NCBI GenBank assembly: GCA_034698045.1
Contig: JAQGAU010000545.1
Coordinates: forward strand, 1 to 26,432
Source of the DNA: Paramacrobiotus richtersi
Lineage: Eukaryota; Tardigrada; Eutardigrada; Parachela; Macrobiotidae
DNA length: 26,432 nucleotides
Direction of reading: 5' to 3'
Part shown: piece by piece, positions 1-9,320 of the stretch
How the letters are laid out: each line of letters starts with the position of its first letter
How positions within the stretch are numbered: the stretch's first letter is position 1
Position numbers and translations under genes: made by a program
The notes under the pieces: generated by a model
Told to the model about the DNA's origin: nothing
Database searches by the model: none
What the model saw: the letters and a program-made list of their open reading frames with translations, nothing else

Positions 1-518
1 TAAGCACAGGTATGGGATGGGCCCAGTAAAGGCTTTTTGCTGTGCACTGGGCCCAGTAAGCGCGTTTGCGAGGTACTGATTGCTCCGTAGATCGCATGAT
101 ATGCCTACCACCCACTTTGCAAATAGGGAAAAATCCTGTTCATTAACTTTCTACCTACCGTACTTTGGCAAAATAAGAAAACTGCATACCTGCTATCGAC
201 ATTTTCCTCTTACAGTACTGTTGCGAAAAGTGTTCGTATCCAGGAATTGTATTGATACGAGTTGAGTCGCTGTAGTAACCTGCCAAACAGCCTTCGGTCG
301 TTGATGCTCTTGTCTCTGATGTTGAATCAGGCGCAAAAGAACAACAGCTAACGTGAGAATGAGATGGCGGAAATTCACTTACCGTAGACGCTGGCCTAAC
401 CTATCCAAAATCAATGATGTCGGTTGCAGAAGGCATCAATCGTCAACACGGTGTCACAATCCTTAGGCAGTCGAAAAGCAGCGGCAGAAATGACCCTAAT
501 AATCGCTGTATCTTCTAG
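1..518. other. Upstream or intron sequence before the first kinase exon
   Basis: No coding exon is recognised. A consensus splice acceptor (tcttctag) ends at 518, so most or all of this stretch may be intron of the kinase whose last exon follows. The corresponding intron of the paralogue is 682 bp, longer than this stretch, so the donor exon could lie left of the window. Positions 18-29 and 48-59 are identical 12-mers (tgggcccagtaa) 30 bp apart; the second sits in the palindrome actgggcccagt. A minus-strand reading frame over 193-378 has a signal-peptide-like start but begins at GTG right after a stop, so it is not called. Confidence 0.45.
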
Positions 519-1270
519 GTGGCGACCTGGATTCGATCATTACGCAGTGCAGAACAGGAGTCAGTACTTTGTCAGCTGAGGCAGTCCTCAATTACGCTTC
601 ACAGCTAGCATCTGGACTACATTTCTTGCATGAAAAACATTTTGTTCATGGAGATCTGAAACCCGGCAACGTGCTAACAGAAAGTTCAATCAGTGGTTCA
701 GGCTGTGTTACGTTGCGGATCGGGGACATCGACGGTGCTATGCAAATCCATGACAAAGTCCTGAAGTCCGAGCGTAAAGATCTGGCTGGAACTGGTCCGT
801 ATATGTCGCCAGAAATGGTCAAACAGACGTTCGAGCAAGAGCACGAAGATATCGAATTCCCCACAGATATGTGGAGTTTCGGATGCGTTATTCTTGACTT
901 AGCCAACTGCACCGTAGGAATCAAGGAGCGTCTGTTTTACAAAATGACTGCAAATGTGGAAGGCGCACTGGAAACCCATAAAATAGAAAGGCAAAGCTTT
1001 TCGGCCGATCAGTTCCTTTTCAAATTGTCCCAGGGATACCATCCGTTTGTTTCTGAGCTGATTCATTCAGACATAAAAGATTTAATTCAACGCTGTCTTG
1101 TGCCAGCCTGCAAGGTTCGAGCAACAGCCCCACTTATCGTGAAACAGCTGCACAGCCGAAACGGTTCAGGAACAGCTGATGTGCGATCGGAACGACGATC
1201 GATATCAACCAGAATGCGATGCAAATGGCGATCCATAACAAACAGGATGAAATGCAACGGTGACCGTTAA
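519..1270 (+). CDS. Serine/threonine kinase, last exon (5' part outside window or absent)
   Basis: This is the catalytic C-lobe of a eukaryotic protein kinase, predicted to transfer phosphate from ATP to Ser/Thr in the cytoplasm. The exon opens at the acceptor ending at 518 in phase 1, exactly like exon 3 of the intact paralogue at 12386. It reads GDLDSIITQCRTG, then the catalytic loop HGDLKPGN (HRD with R to G, catalytic Asp and Lys kept). DFG is replaced by D-I-D. GTGPYMSPE is the activation-segment end and TDMWSFG is subdomain IX. The domain runs to about 1150. A basic tail of about 39 residues then follows, with two related blocks (RSISTRMRCKW and RSITNRMKCNG), where the paralogue simply stops. 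No N-lobe lies in the window. It may be the end of a full gene whose donor exon is off the left edge, or a partial duplication. No frameshift or stop is seen. Confidence 0.8.
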
Positions 1271-2399
1271 CAACCAGGACGCATTACGTTGTATTTAATC
1301 CAAACTTTCAGATCATGGTTGGCTTTGGTTAAAATCATGCTAAAACAGTCAGTGCTAACTTTTTGACACTCCAATATGCTGCTCATATTTTAAAGTCGAA
1401 ATTCTTGATTTAAGGCACTGGTATTCGGTTCTTTGGTATGAGCAAATGTGACAATCATTGCGATAATAATGATGTGGCATTCTCGGCCTTTGAATGCAAT
1501 ATTTTGCTGCAGCTCTTTCTTTTGAACGTTGTCACATTTTCATTTCGAACGCAATGCCCGTACACAGCGTGATCGTTTGGAAGCATCTAAGTGAACAGCT
1601 CCCGTATCTTATGGTAGTAATTGTGCCTATCGTAGCGCAGACCCTTCAATATGCAATATAAGTGCATTAAGAGGGCATGCTTGCAAATAGAATACTATGA
1701 TAAAGTCTGTTGTTAAGCGTTTACAGATCTCCGGTCATTCTTTAAAACCGCAAAGCGATCTTAAACTCGCGCTTTTCGAGAAAAACACTGCGACGAAAAC
1801 AACTGCGTAAAGGGGCTAAAGAGCTTACCTTCGGTCCGCCGACATCTGCTGCAGTCATTTCACGCGCGAGAACCCGTCAAAAGCGTAACTGCTCCTCAAA
1901 GGCTCTTGTAATAACGCTGGTCGCTAAATTACATATACTCTGTGAACATACGGTTCATGTAGTGCACTTTCCTGAAGTACTAACTATTTATGTAAGTGTA
2001 AGTACAGTAAAACATCCAAGTACATGCACTTCCAGATAGTATACACGTTCGCAACGATGTACTCCTTATACAAAATTGTTTAACGGGTAAAAGCTGTAAC
2101 TTAACATTCAATGGAATTTGTACAAGATGTAAACTTTCATTTATACAATAAATCTACTTATTTCGAAGATACATATAAACGCTGTGCATGGTTTCTGCCA
2201 GAATGGCAGGAAATACATGCGAAGAACACTGACGGTTTCTTGCATATTGTCCGGAGGTACAAGTGGCAACCGGACTAGCGAGTTCGTCAGCATAAAAGAA
2301 CAGAAACTTACAGTTACACTGCGTTTAACCCTGATGTGCAATACAGTAGACTCAAAGAGGAAGTAAGGAAGAAAACGCAACCTGTTACGCACTCAAGAT
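1271..2399. other. 3' flank of kinase copy, no gene seen
   Basis: No supportable gene. Short matches to the 3' flank of the intact kinase (for example ttcttt-g-tatgagca at about 1430, matching about 13190) show that the duplicated segment continues past the stop codon. The open frames here are short and lack recognisable domains. Confidence 0.5.
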
Positions 2400-2845
2400 C
2401 GATTTTTAAAGAAGTGCCACCGTTTGACGATCAGGCGCGCGCCAGATGACCTTGACTTTTGATTATTTCATTGCCGGCATTTGCCAATAAACATATATCG
2501 GTCTTTGCTGGATAACGAAGCAAACGTCAGAGAATTCGCGTAAGCTTTAGACATACTGCACGGTGATACTCACGCGAATACGGCTTATATCCGTGTCCAC
2601 TTTGTAGTATTCTGGGCCTACAAAAATTTCAAAACAAACTTACGTAAATCATGGCGATGGATAAATCACTTGGTGCAACTTGCGCATGTGTATTACAAGT
2701 ACTTACTATATGGAAGCTATGTCTCACGCTAGAAATTTTCATTGCCGGAAGAGGCTCACATCGCAAGCTGCCATTGCCGGGTACCTTCCGAAGTCGGACT
2801 GTACATTCCTTGAAAACGCTGTGCAACAGCGCTGATGAGAATAAA
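2400..2845 (+). repeat. Duplicated non-coding segment, copy 1
   Basis: This aligns with gaps to 13755-14190. Shared landmarks in the same order are ggcgcgc..cc, ccttgactttt/ggattatt, ggtct.tgctggat, gacat.ctgcacggtga, atccgtgtccactt, gtctcacg.tag and ctgtacattcctt followed by gctgtgcaac.gcgctga. Order and spacing are kept while individual bases differ widely. It lies about 1.1 kb after a kinase stop codon, as its partner lies about 0.7 kb after another, so it is best read as the tail of a segmental duplication and not as a separate transposon. Confidence 0.7.
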
Positions 2846-2897
2846 ACCTGTTTTTCGACAAACCGGTAAATAAGTAGGTGTGCGCATGTTGGGCACA

Positions 2898-2903
2898 TAT
2901 AAG
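2898..2903 (+). promoter_or_regulatory. Possible TATA box for the four-cysteine peptide gene
   Basis: The sequence tataag lies in acatataagta about 100 bp before the start codon at 3005. Position and sequence suit a TATA element with a short 5' UTR, but such hexamers are common in AT-rich DNA and no transcript data exist. Confidence 0.22.
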
Positions 2904-3004
2904 TACGGCGGTAACTGTGACAGTACCGCATAACGTATGATTAACGCAGTTTCTTGCTTTGCTACATAGAATATTTTGATCAAAAGCCGCATACCCGATA
3001 AAAC

Positions 3005-3327
3005 ATGAAACTCCTCCGTTTCGCGATGCTTGCAGTGGTCATAATCCTGGCGATGGTATGTTAATAAACTATTAATTTTACTGCGGTGACCGTTTTAAGG
3101 AGAATGTTTATGTACCAATTTGCCACAAGATCTTTGTTCACCTGAGTCGTTGTCCAACAGTTTCTCCGATTGCTTTTCATTATATGTGTCGTTTGCTTAC
3201 ATCAAAATGTTTACAGTTTGTCATCCCCAACGAAGCAGATGATTGTGAAGTGTTCGATGAGAGCATTGCCTGTCGTGCCCAAGGATGTGTTTGGTCTAAA
3301 GGGAAATGTCGACAAACTACAAAGTAA
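3005..3327 (+). CDS. Small secreted four-cysteine peptide, two exons
   Basis: Exon 1 is 3005-3055 and exon 2 is 3217-3327, separated by a 161-bp phase-0 intron with donor gatg|gtatgt and acceptor tttacag. The product is 53 aa. Exon 1 encodes 17 residues, Met-Lys followed by a hydrophobic run (FAMLAVVIILAM), a clear signal peptide whose hydrophobic core continues a few residues into exon 2. The mature part is short and charged with four cysteines spaced C-x8-C-x4-C-x6-C, with the segment CVW between Cys3 and Cys4, so two disulfides are likely. It ends in a basic tail. The family is not recognised; it could be a hormone-like, antimicrobial or other extracellular peptide. It is smaller than the usual ORF cut-off and was found from the start codon, signal and splice sites. 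Its architecture matches that of the peptide gene at 20143-20551, but the cysteine pattern differs. Expression is unproven. Confidence 0.7.
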
Positions 3328-4233
3328 CAAAGACTAAAGACCGAAACAAAGACCAATCTCTGGTCTCGTAATAACCGATGCTTTTGTGCATTGTTTTTCG
3401 TTCTGCAGCGAGCGAAGCAATAGCGCCTGAATCAGTGGATGTTGTTTGTTATACATACGTGCAGGTGAACGGCATCAGAAAGGCATAAATATTTGTTTTG
3501 TTCCGTTCTTGCAGTTCGTGGTAGTTAACTGTATGAACGGCATAACCGACAACAAGGAAATACATCAACCATAATTGATCCTTTGTTATTAGTCTGCCTG
3601 CAGTCATCATTTATCGACTGCATATGTGTGCTTAGCGTTAACGTTACTGCAACAGAATTCACGTAATATCAGCGGTATGGTACCGGAGACGAGTGCACTG
3701 CATATAGTAACTCGTACGGAATAAGCAAGTTTTCTTTAGGCGGTCGACATCAGAATGCACAGAAGGAATGCGTTACAGTGTTGGGGTTTTCGAAGATTTC
3801 CTTCTCAACTCCAGTGACCTTTATTGCATGAGCATTCCGAAACTGACGCCTACCATGTTTTTGTACAAAATATAACAAGTTCCGTTTAGATCGGAATTAG
3901 TATCAGAGTGCATAAATGAAGCTCAACCCGTCACCTGAACGGTATGTACCAGTATCTGTAATCTGTCGGCCATGGGATAGTGTGCCATACCTCTGTTTTT
4001 GGCAGTTGTTGCTCGTAATCTCGCTAATTAATCATTGGGGATTATGCGCACATTGTTCCCGTATGGGGAAATGCACACCGAAACCATAATATATGCCATA
4101 AACCGTACTGCGATTACCAAAATGCATACGTTGACGCAACTCGAATAAACAAAAATTGCCTGCAGTTGTACACTGCGTTTCGGCCAAATCCGTTTCTGCC
4201 AAATATACCTATACTGGTTTATCTACGATGATT
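3328..4233. other. Intergenic, nothing recognised
   Basis: Stops are frequent in all frames and no domain or clear repeat was seen. It separates the peptide gene from the end of the inverted kinase pseudogene. No last exon of that pseudogene (HGDLKPGN region) was found here on the minus strand. Confidence 0.4.
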
Positions 4234-5734
4234 CTACGTCATGCGATATACAGCTTTCATGTTATTCAAAGTTATTTCTTTGACGGCAACGGTTTCATCT
4301 CCTTTGTAAGTTCCAGCTTGATGCACCTTTGGTATACATAACCATACGCGCCCTGTCCAAGGCAATCCCCCCAGAAATAACAGTCGTAGCTGCATGGGCA
4401 GCCAATTTCCGTAAGCATTTGGCGATGAATGCTTCGTCTTCGGTTGCTCCATCGTGCAAAACATGCACTGCAAGTCAAAAACCCAGGCGCTTCCACAAGT
4501 GTGTTCCTCAAATGCCCCTGGCTTATTTGTCAACTCTCCGATTGTGATTCGTTTGTCCGGTAATCTGTGTTTGCAAGAATTATTAATTTGTTCCAAGTCC
4601 CTAGGACAAAATTATCCCTGTAGAAGGCGAACTCAGCATCCTGAACCATGCATGTGAACCAATCAGAAACGGATTCCCAGCACCATTTCTGCGCACTGGC
4701 AAAAGTTGAGTATTCTAAGTATGTCATAACCATTCCTAGGCTAAACATGTCTGCCGTACGTCCATCAACGGTGATCAACCCGAACAGTAAGGCTCGGATA
4801 TCTGATCTGAGGCAAAGGCATCCGGACTGAGTGATGCCGACGTCCATTGCCACCACTGGAGTTCGTATAGTCACTATAGTGTATGTTTTAAATACATGGG
4901 CATAACAGTGTCCATAGTTTCAGCTGGTGTTTCCATATCGGTTTGCAGGGTTGCACAAAACTGTCGTGCCAGTGAGAAATCCATATGACACATTTGGTGC
5001 AATATTCTGAGAACGACTGTATTTGATTGGAAAGGGCTTCGTCAGCGTCAAAAAATTCTAGATCCCACCGGTGCTAATCGAAGAATGCTTCACCTGCATT
5101 AAGCTCTTTTGAATGCCACAGGAATGTCCCATAAACGTCCGCAATGTGTTCCATAAGCACAAGTCCAGTATCAACCGGCCATTCAGTTGGACGCTTTTTG
5201 CGTCCAACTGTTTTCCCATATCGTGAACTACGGATTTCGTGATATCGATACAAGCTGTTTCAAACAGCCAAACTTTTACAAGTCCATTCTGCGGCAGTTC
5301 ATATATAACCTGTGATTAAATCGTTAAATTCAGCCGTTTCCGCCGTGCGCGATGTGGAGGTTCAGCGTTTGGGAAAAGTGAAGAACGCGTAATGGCTATT
5401 CCCGGCGACGCCGGAACACATTTTTGGCGCTCCGTTCATTTCATTCACTGTGATGTCAATCATGTCATACTGCAACTTTTTCATTTCTTTCCATCGCCTC
5501 AACAGATCCGGATCCGTCAACTGAGCTGTTTCACTTGTGGAACTATCCATGCGGAACTTTTTAGCTGTCACAAAAATTAACAAAATCCTTTTCCCCGAAA
5601 CGTCCCGGGTCCATTAGAACCGCGCGATATATTACGGACTCAGTGGGATATTCTACAAGGTTTTCTATCCTGTCCTTTTCTCCGAATGTGTAGCGAACTT
5701 TGTATTTGGAACCAGTCGCTGCCAAGCCTACCAT
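4234..5734 (-). pseudogene. Decayed inverted copy of the multi-domain kinase gene
   Basis: Read right to left on the minus strand, this follows the intact kinase (9321-13035) in order. An ATG at 5734 opens an N-terminal part with IYRAVLMDPGRFG (paralogue LYRAELLEPGRFG). A frameshift near 5575 is followed by AKKFRMDSST and AQLTDPDLLRRW. Middle-region matches follow, with CATLQ near 4955, then VDGRTADMFSLG (paralogue VDGRKADVWSLG) near 4770-4735, and EEHTCGSAWVF near 4500. Then come GQGAYGYV (glycine-rich loop) near 4350 and GDETVAVKEITL (ATP-binding lysine) near 4290, each in a different frame. At least three frameshifts and several stops break it. It ends after the third domain's N-lobe, and the last exon is not seen. 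Coding function is lost. Orientation is opposite to the two other kinase loci, so an inversion or inverted duplication occurred. A non-coding antisense role is possible but unsupported. Confidence 0.82.
5184..5210. repeat. 11-bp perfect stem with T5 loop
   Basis: cagttggacgc and gcgtccaactg flank ttttt. It lies inside the kinase pseudogene. It could fold as a hairpin in RNA or DNA and looks like a local inversion or templated mutation in decaying sequence. Confidence 0.6.
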
Positions 5735-7059
5735 GTTGGCTTCAATGCAGCGATACCAGCTCTCACTGAGTGCATCGTTATTTGTTGCAGCTGCCAGTGC
5801 AGCAGGCAAAAAACTCATATGGTTCGCTGCGTGGCCTGCGCCAACACAAAAATTAGCCGAGATAAATTTCTACTTCGGAACATGCAAAAAAATTGTCGCA
5901 CTTGGGTGTACACATACTTTAGACATTAAACTTTGCCAGCCACTCATTGCCCGCATTTCAACGATTCTGATCTTGGTTCACGAATATACTGTATGTCCAT
6001 GAATCAAAATCAGAATCGTATTATTGCTGTTTTTACTACCACAGAACTGCAGTTTCATACTTGAAAAAGGCATCCATAGTTCCTATCTAGTTATGCCATT
6101 AGAACGTGAAAGAAGAGTCGGTAAAGCCGCAGTCCGATAAGAAGGGACAGCACAGCTTAGGCCAATAATGTCTGCAGTGCCCGCCGAAGAGCGACAGCTA
6201 TTTGCACATTCTAAAGTACTTCGAGTTTCTGACGGCACCACAACTAAGGTTTACAGCTATGGCCATCCGAAAGTGCTGTCAAATTGAATGGACCAAACTC
6301 ACGCCGGCTGTCAGCATCTTCATGTACCTAACTGAAGCGTAGTTTGTGTTGTGTACCCAGTCTGCTTAGAGCGGTTTGAACATATCTTATAATCTGTGTT
6401 TCGAGCTGTACGTTCCGGTAGCTGTCGGAACTTTCTCCGATAAAAGGAAAGAAAAGTTTTTGAGCCAGTAGTCCGTTTTCCTTGACAATTATGTACTGTC
6501 ATCATGACATCATGACACTTGCGCCCTGAGGCGAACGAGTAGGATTTTTTTGTACGGGAAATGAAGCATTTCATCTGAAACAAGTTCGACATGGGCATGT
6601 CGAGTGCTTTCCAAAACAAACAGGCTATGTACATGATTACATCGGTATATTGTAGGAAACTTAAATGTTGCTGAAGTACATGCAGACTACGCTTCCTACA
6701 GAGCATCCGATACATTCTGTACCGACATGCTTTCCAACCAGAAATCTCGCCGGTTAAACCGAATTACCAAGACCAAGGCTTTTGTGGATGTTTCACGGTC
6801 AGGACGCTAATTCTTGCGCCAAGGTGTAGGTTGTTCTGTTAAGAATGTGGCAAAGTGTTCCTCTGCGGCATCGTAATTTTTTAAGGACTGAGCTTTACAT
6901 CATACTCCCGAAAAACAGCCATAGTTACGCCCTGTGAGATACATCCACGTAGTTGTTACAGCAACAGTCATGAGATTTTAAAATTACGTAATTATTCACT
7001 TTCAGTGACAAGCAGTTTACTTATTGACAACGACACTCGGTTTAAAACTAGTTTGTAGC
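5735..7059. other. Intergenic, nothing recognised
   Basis: This includes the region upstream of the inverted kinase pseudogene. The longest open frame (minus, 6320-6715) has no domain, signal peptide or convincing start, and no splice pattern supports it. Confidence 0.4.
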
Positions 7060-7440
7060 ATGCATGATAGTAAGCAATCACGTGTCTTATGTAGAACTTG
7101 TTTTCAGACGACTACTTAATTTCCCATACGAAAATGATCGGCCGCAGGACGAAAGGGTCGTGATATCATGATGATGTCAGTTTTCAGCTGACCATAGTAA
7201 TTACCGAAGAAAACGGACTACTACTGGATTGAACTTTTCTTTCCACCTTCTTGATCAAAGCTAACTCCGAGCTACCGAAGCGTACCATACAACGCAGCTT
7301 GTGCAGATATGCTGAAATCGCTTTGGGCAGACTGGGTGCACAGAAGCAACGCTCAAGGTAGGCGGACACTCTGACTGCCGGCGTGCTTTGCGTACCATTT
7401 GAGTTCGACAGTGCTTGTGGATGGTCGTAGCGTTAAAACT
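7060..7440 (+). repeat. Dispersed repeat family D, copy 1
   Basis: The core is atcatgatgatgtcag then catagtaattacc and gaagaaaacgg, at about 7163-7216. It recurs in the same order near 8850-8930, 14685-14735 and 25990-26070. Downstream landmarks (agcaacgctca..gg..cggcgtg, about 7345-7390) also match the copies near 9035-9080 and 26190-26225. Copies are old and diverged. No coding capacity was seen, so it could be a non-autonomous element or an old duplicated segment. Confidence 0.5.
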
Positions 7441-7602
7441 TATTTGTAGAGCCTGCTGTCAGCTTTTCCAGATACTTCGAAACCTGCAAAGAACTTCCGC
7501 TCTTCGGTATGCATTGCAGACTCTGCTTTGGTAACGTCTGGAGCTGCACTCGTGTGGTTTTTAGCCGCCGTGGTGTTAAGTAAAAGAAGCAATAGAGATT
7601 TC

Positions 7603-7648
7603 GATTCTGGTCTTGATTCAAGTACACACATGAGCCAAGACCAGAATC
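7603..7648. repeat. 12-bp inverted repeat
   Basis: gattctggtctt (7603-7614) and its exact reverse complement aagaccagaatc (7637-7648) flank a 22-base spacer. It lies near the start of the stretch shared with 20650-20975 and might be part of that element's end. Confidence 0.5.
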
Positions 7649-8015
7649 TGAGAATCGTTGAGATCCGGGCAGTAAGTAGCGGGGCAAAATCTGGTATCTG
7701 CAGACTGTAGTGTATACTCAGCTGCGCGGCAATTGTGCAGCTGCGTTATTATGTTGGCATTCAACTTGGCAACAGATTCTTGGCTTGCCGCTAAAAATGT
7801 AATCATTGTAGAATCAGAATATTCCCACAGGGGCAATCACCAGAATGTCTGCCTTCTTCCAGATCGAAGAGAATAAAGCTCGAACAAAGAAAAAACAGCT
7901 TGCAGTACTTGCATATTTGTCTGAACGGGTTTACAAAATTTATTCTACGAAGAAGAGTTTATTATAGTTTTAGCTGCAGCTTACCGCTAGCTTTGGCAAG
8001 AGTTTCCCATAACGT
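7640..8015 (+). repeat. Dispersed repeat family B, copy 1
   Basis: This matches 20650-20975 in the same orientation. Shared blocks in order are agaatcagaat followed by cccacaggggcaatcaccagaatgtctgc (copy 2 has one extra g), aaagctcgaa.aaagaaaaaac, acaaaatttat, aagtttat.atagtt and ttggcaagagttt. The block around 7815-7850 is nearly identical, so this family is younger than family D or is constrained there. No open frame is shared. Confidence 0.7.
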
Positions 8016-8275
8016 TGCACGGTGAAAAACCAGAACTAATTTCTCTGCTAGAAACACCAAGACACTAGCCAGCACTTTCACAATACACATTGGCACAACA
8101 CAAACGCTCTATCATTAATATCATACCAAGATAGGTAATTAAAAACTACATTGTGCATTTTTTTCCGCCACTGATCAGCAATTCAGTTTTAAGAAAATAA
8201 TTTTAATGATTCAGAGCTTCTCTCGAGCGACAATAAAATGAACTGACAAGAGTCACATGAAAAACAATCAAAAAG

Positions 8276-8539
8276 CTAGTACAATAACAACGCGTTACTG
8301 AACCCCCATGAGGGCGAACATCCACTCGCGGCCCCCAATGTTCGGGGCCAGTTTTTAGCTGTAAACATTTTATCAGACTGATCGGCGAAAGAGCCAACAC
8401 GAGCAAACAAACTGTTCTTCCGGCCATTTTTACATGCATAAACAGACACAAATCTGGCAACAATACCATTAGCCTCAATCACTGTCTTCAGGTTCTGTCC
8501 GTATTCCTCGGCTGTTTTGTGAGGAGGCGTATTTTCCAA
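8276..8539 (-). pseudogene. Possible hAT transposase fragment
   Basis: The minus-strand frame holds PPHKTAEEYGQNL, then KTVIEANGIVARFVSV and an N-G-R-K-N run. This resembles the hAT transposase stretch HTAENI..L..VL..WGI..K...VVTDNG.N, with the acidic residue of the DN motif replaced. It opens at TTG, not ATG, and no other part of a transposase is found around it. If real it is a short dead scrap. The resemblance is weak and may be chance. Confidence 0.3.
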
Positions 8540-8739
8540 TGTGGGGCTTATACAGTTTTAATAAAACGGCGTTTAGTTCTACCTTCACTTTGCATTTCCT
8601 CTAGACCAAAAAATGCTTCATAAGAATTCGCGAGACAGGTAAAAGACGTGGAAAGAAGTGCAAACCGAAACTACAATGTATGCCATGCACCGTACTGTTA
8701 TTAATCTGTGCTTACATTGTTGTATTGAACACAACTTTG

Positions 8740-9220
8740 AACTTCGTATGTTCACGTGCCGTCGTAAATTTTGTGTCTGACTCATTTGTTTTCAGTAACT
8801 TAAGGTAGGCCACTTATTAGTAAAGAGGACGACACTCTGTTGGGGCACAGCTGGCGATGGTGTCAGCTTCCGGTTGCTACCGCTGAGTCAAACGTATGCA
8901 GTTATCGAACGAAGAAACCGAACGACTGCCTCAAGCTGAAGTATGTTATTTCCTTTCCTTTGTCACAGTAAATTCAGCAAGCGGCTATAGTACAACAATT
9001 ATAACAGTCATGCCCAAAACGCGGCTGGCGTACATGAGAAGCGATGCTCACGGTGTGCGACGATTTCATCATCCGGCGTGCGTTGTGAAGGGTTTGGCTA
9101 ATCAGAGCGCAAAAAATCTGGTGCGGGTTCACAACAAATTTACTTACTGTACAGATATACTGTAGCCTTGCGCGCGATCTGGTTAAAAAATTCCGTTTTA
9201 GCTCAGCAATATTTATTCAT
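8740..9220 (+). repeat. Dispersed repeat family D, copy 2 (just upstream of kinase gene)
   Basis: The best partner is 25960-26370. Matches in order are ggcgatg.t.tca, gttgct.ccgctgagt, aagcga..ctcacgg, tttca.ca.ccggcgtg, tgtag.cttgcgcgc.atct and gctcag.aat. It ends about 100 bp before the start codon of the intact kinase, so it may contribute promoter sequence. Confidence 0.6.
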
Positions 9221-9320
9221 ATGCTGGGTTTTGCATGCGGCTGTTACTATACAGCCTAGCATTTCGTCACTGAGTTCTGTATCGCATCAACATTGTCTGG
9301 ACAAACATCGATAATCGAAC

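Noticed and set aside
193..378. Minus-strand frame with a signal-peptide-like start
   Set aside because: The first codon is GTG directly after a stop codon, with no ATG and no splice acceptor that would supply one.
2141..2992. Several 60-100 codon frames before the peptide gene
   Set aside because: They lie in the duplicated non-coding segment, and the partner segment at 13755-14190 does not keep the same frames.
5184..5210. T-rich-loop hairpin as a transcription terminator
   Set aside because: The context is a eukaryotic pseudogene. The T run is in the loop and not after the stem, so it is not a bacterial terminator.
6320..6715. 131-codon minus-strand frame
   Set aside because: No motif, no paralogue and no splice support, with composition like surrounding non-coding DNA.
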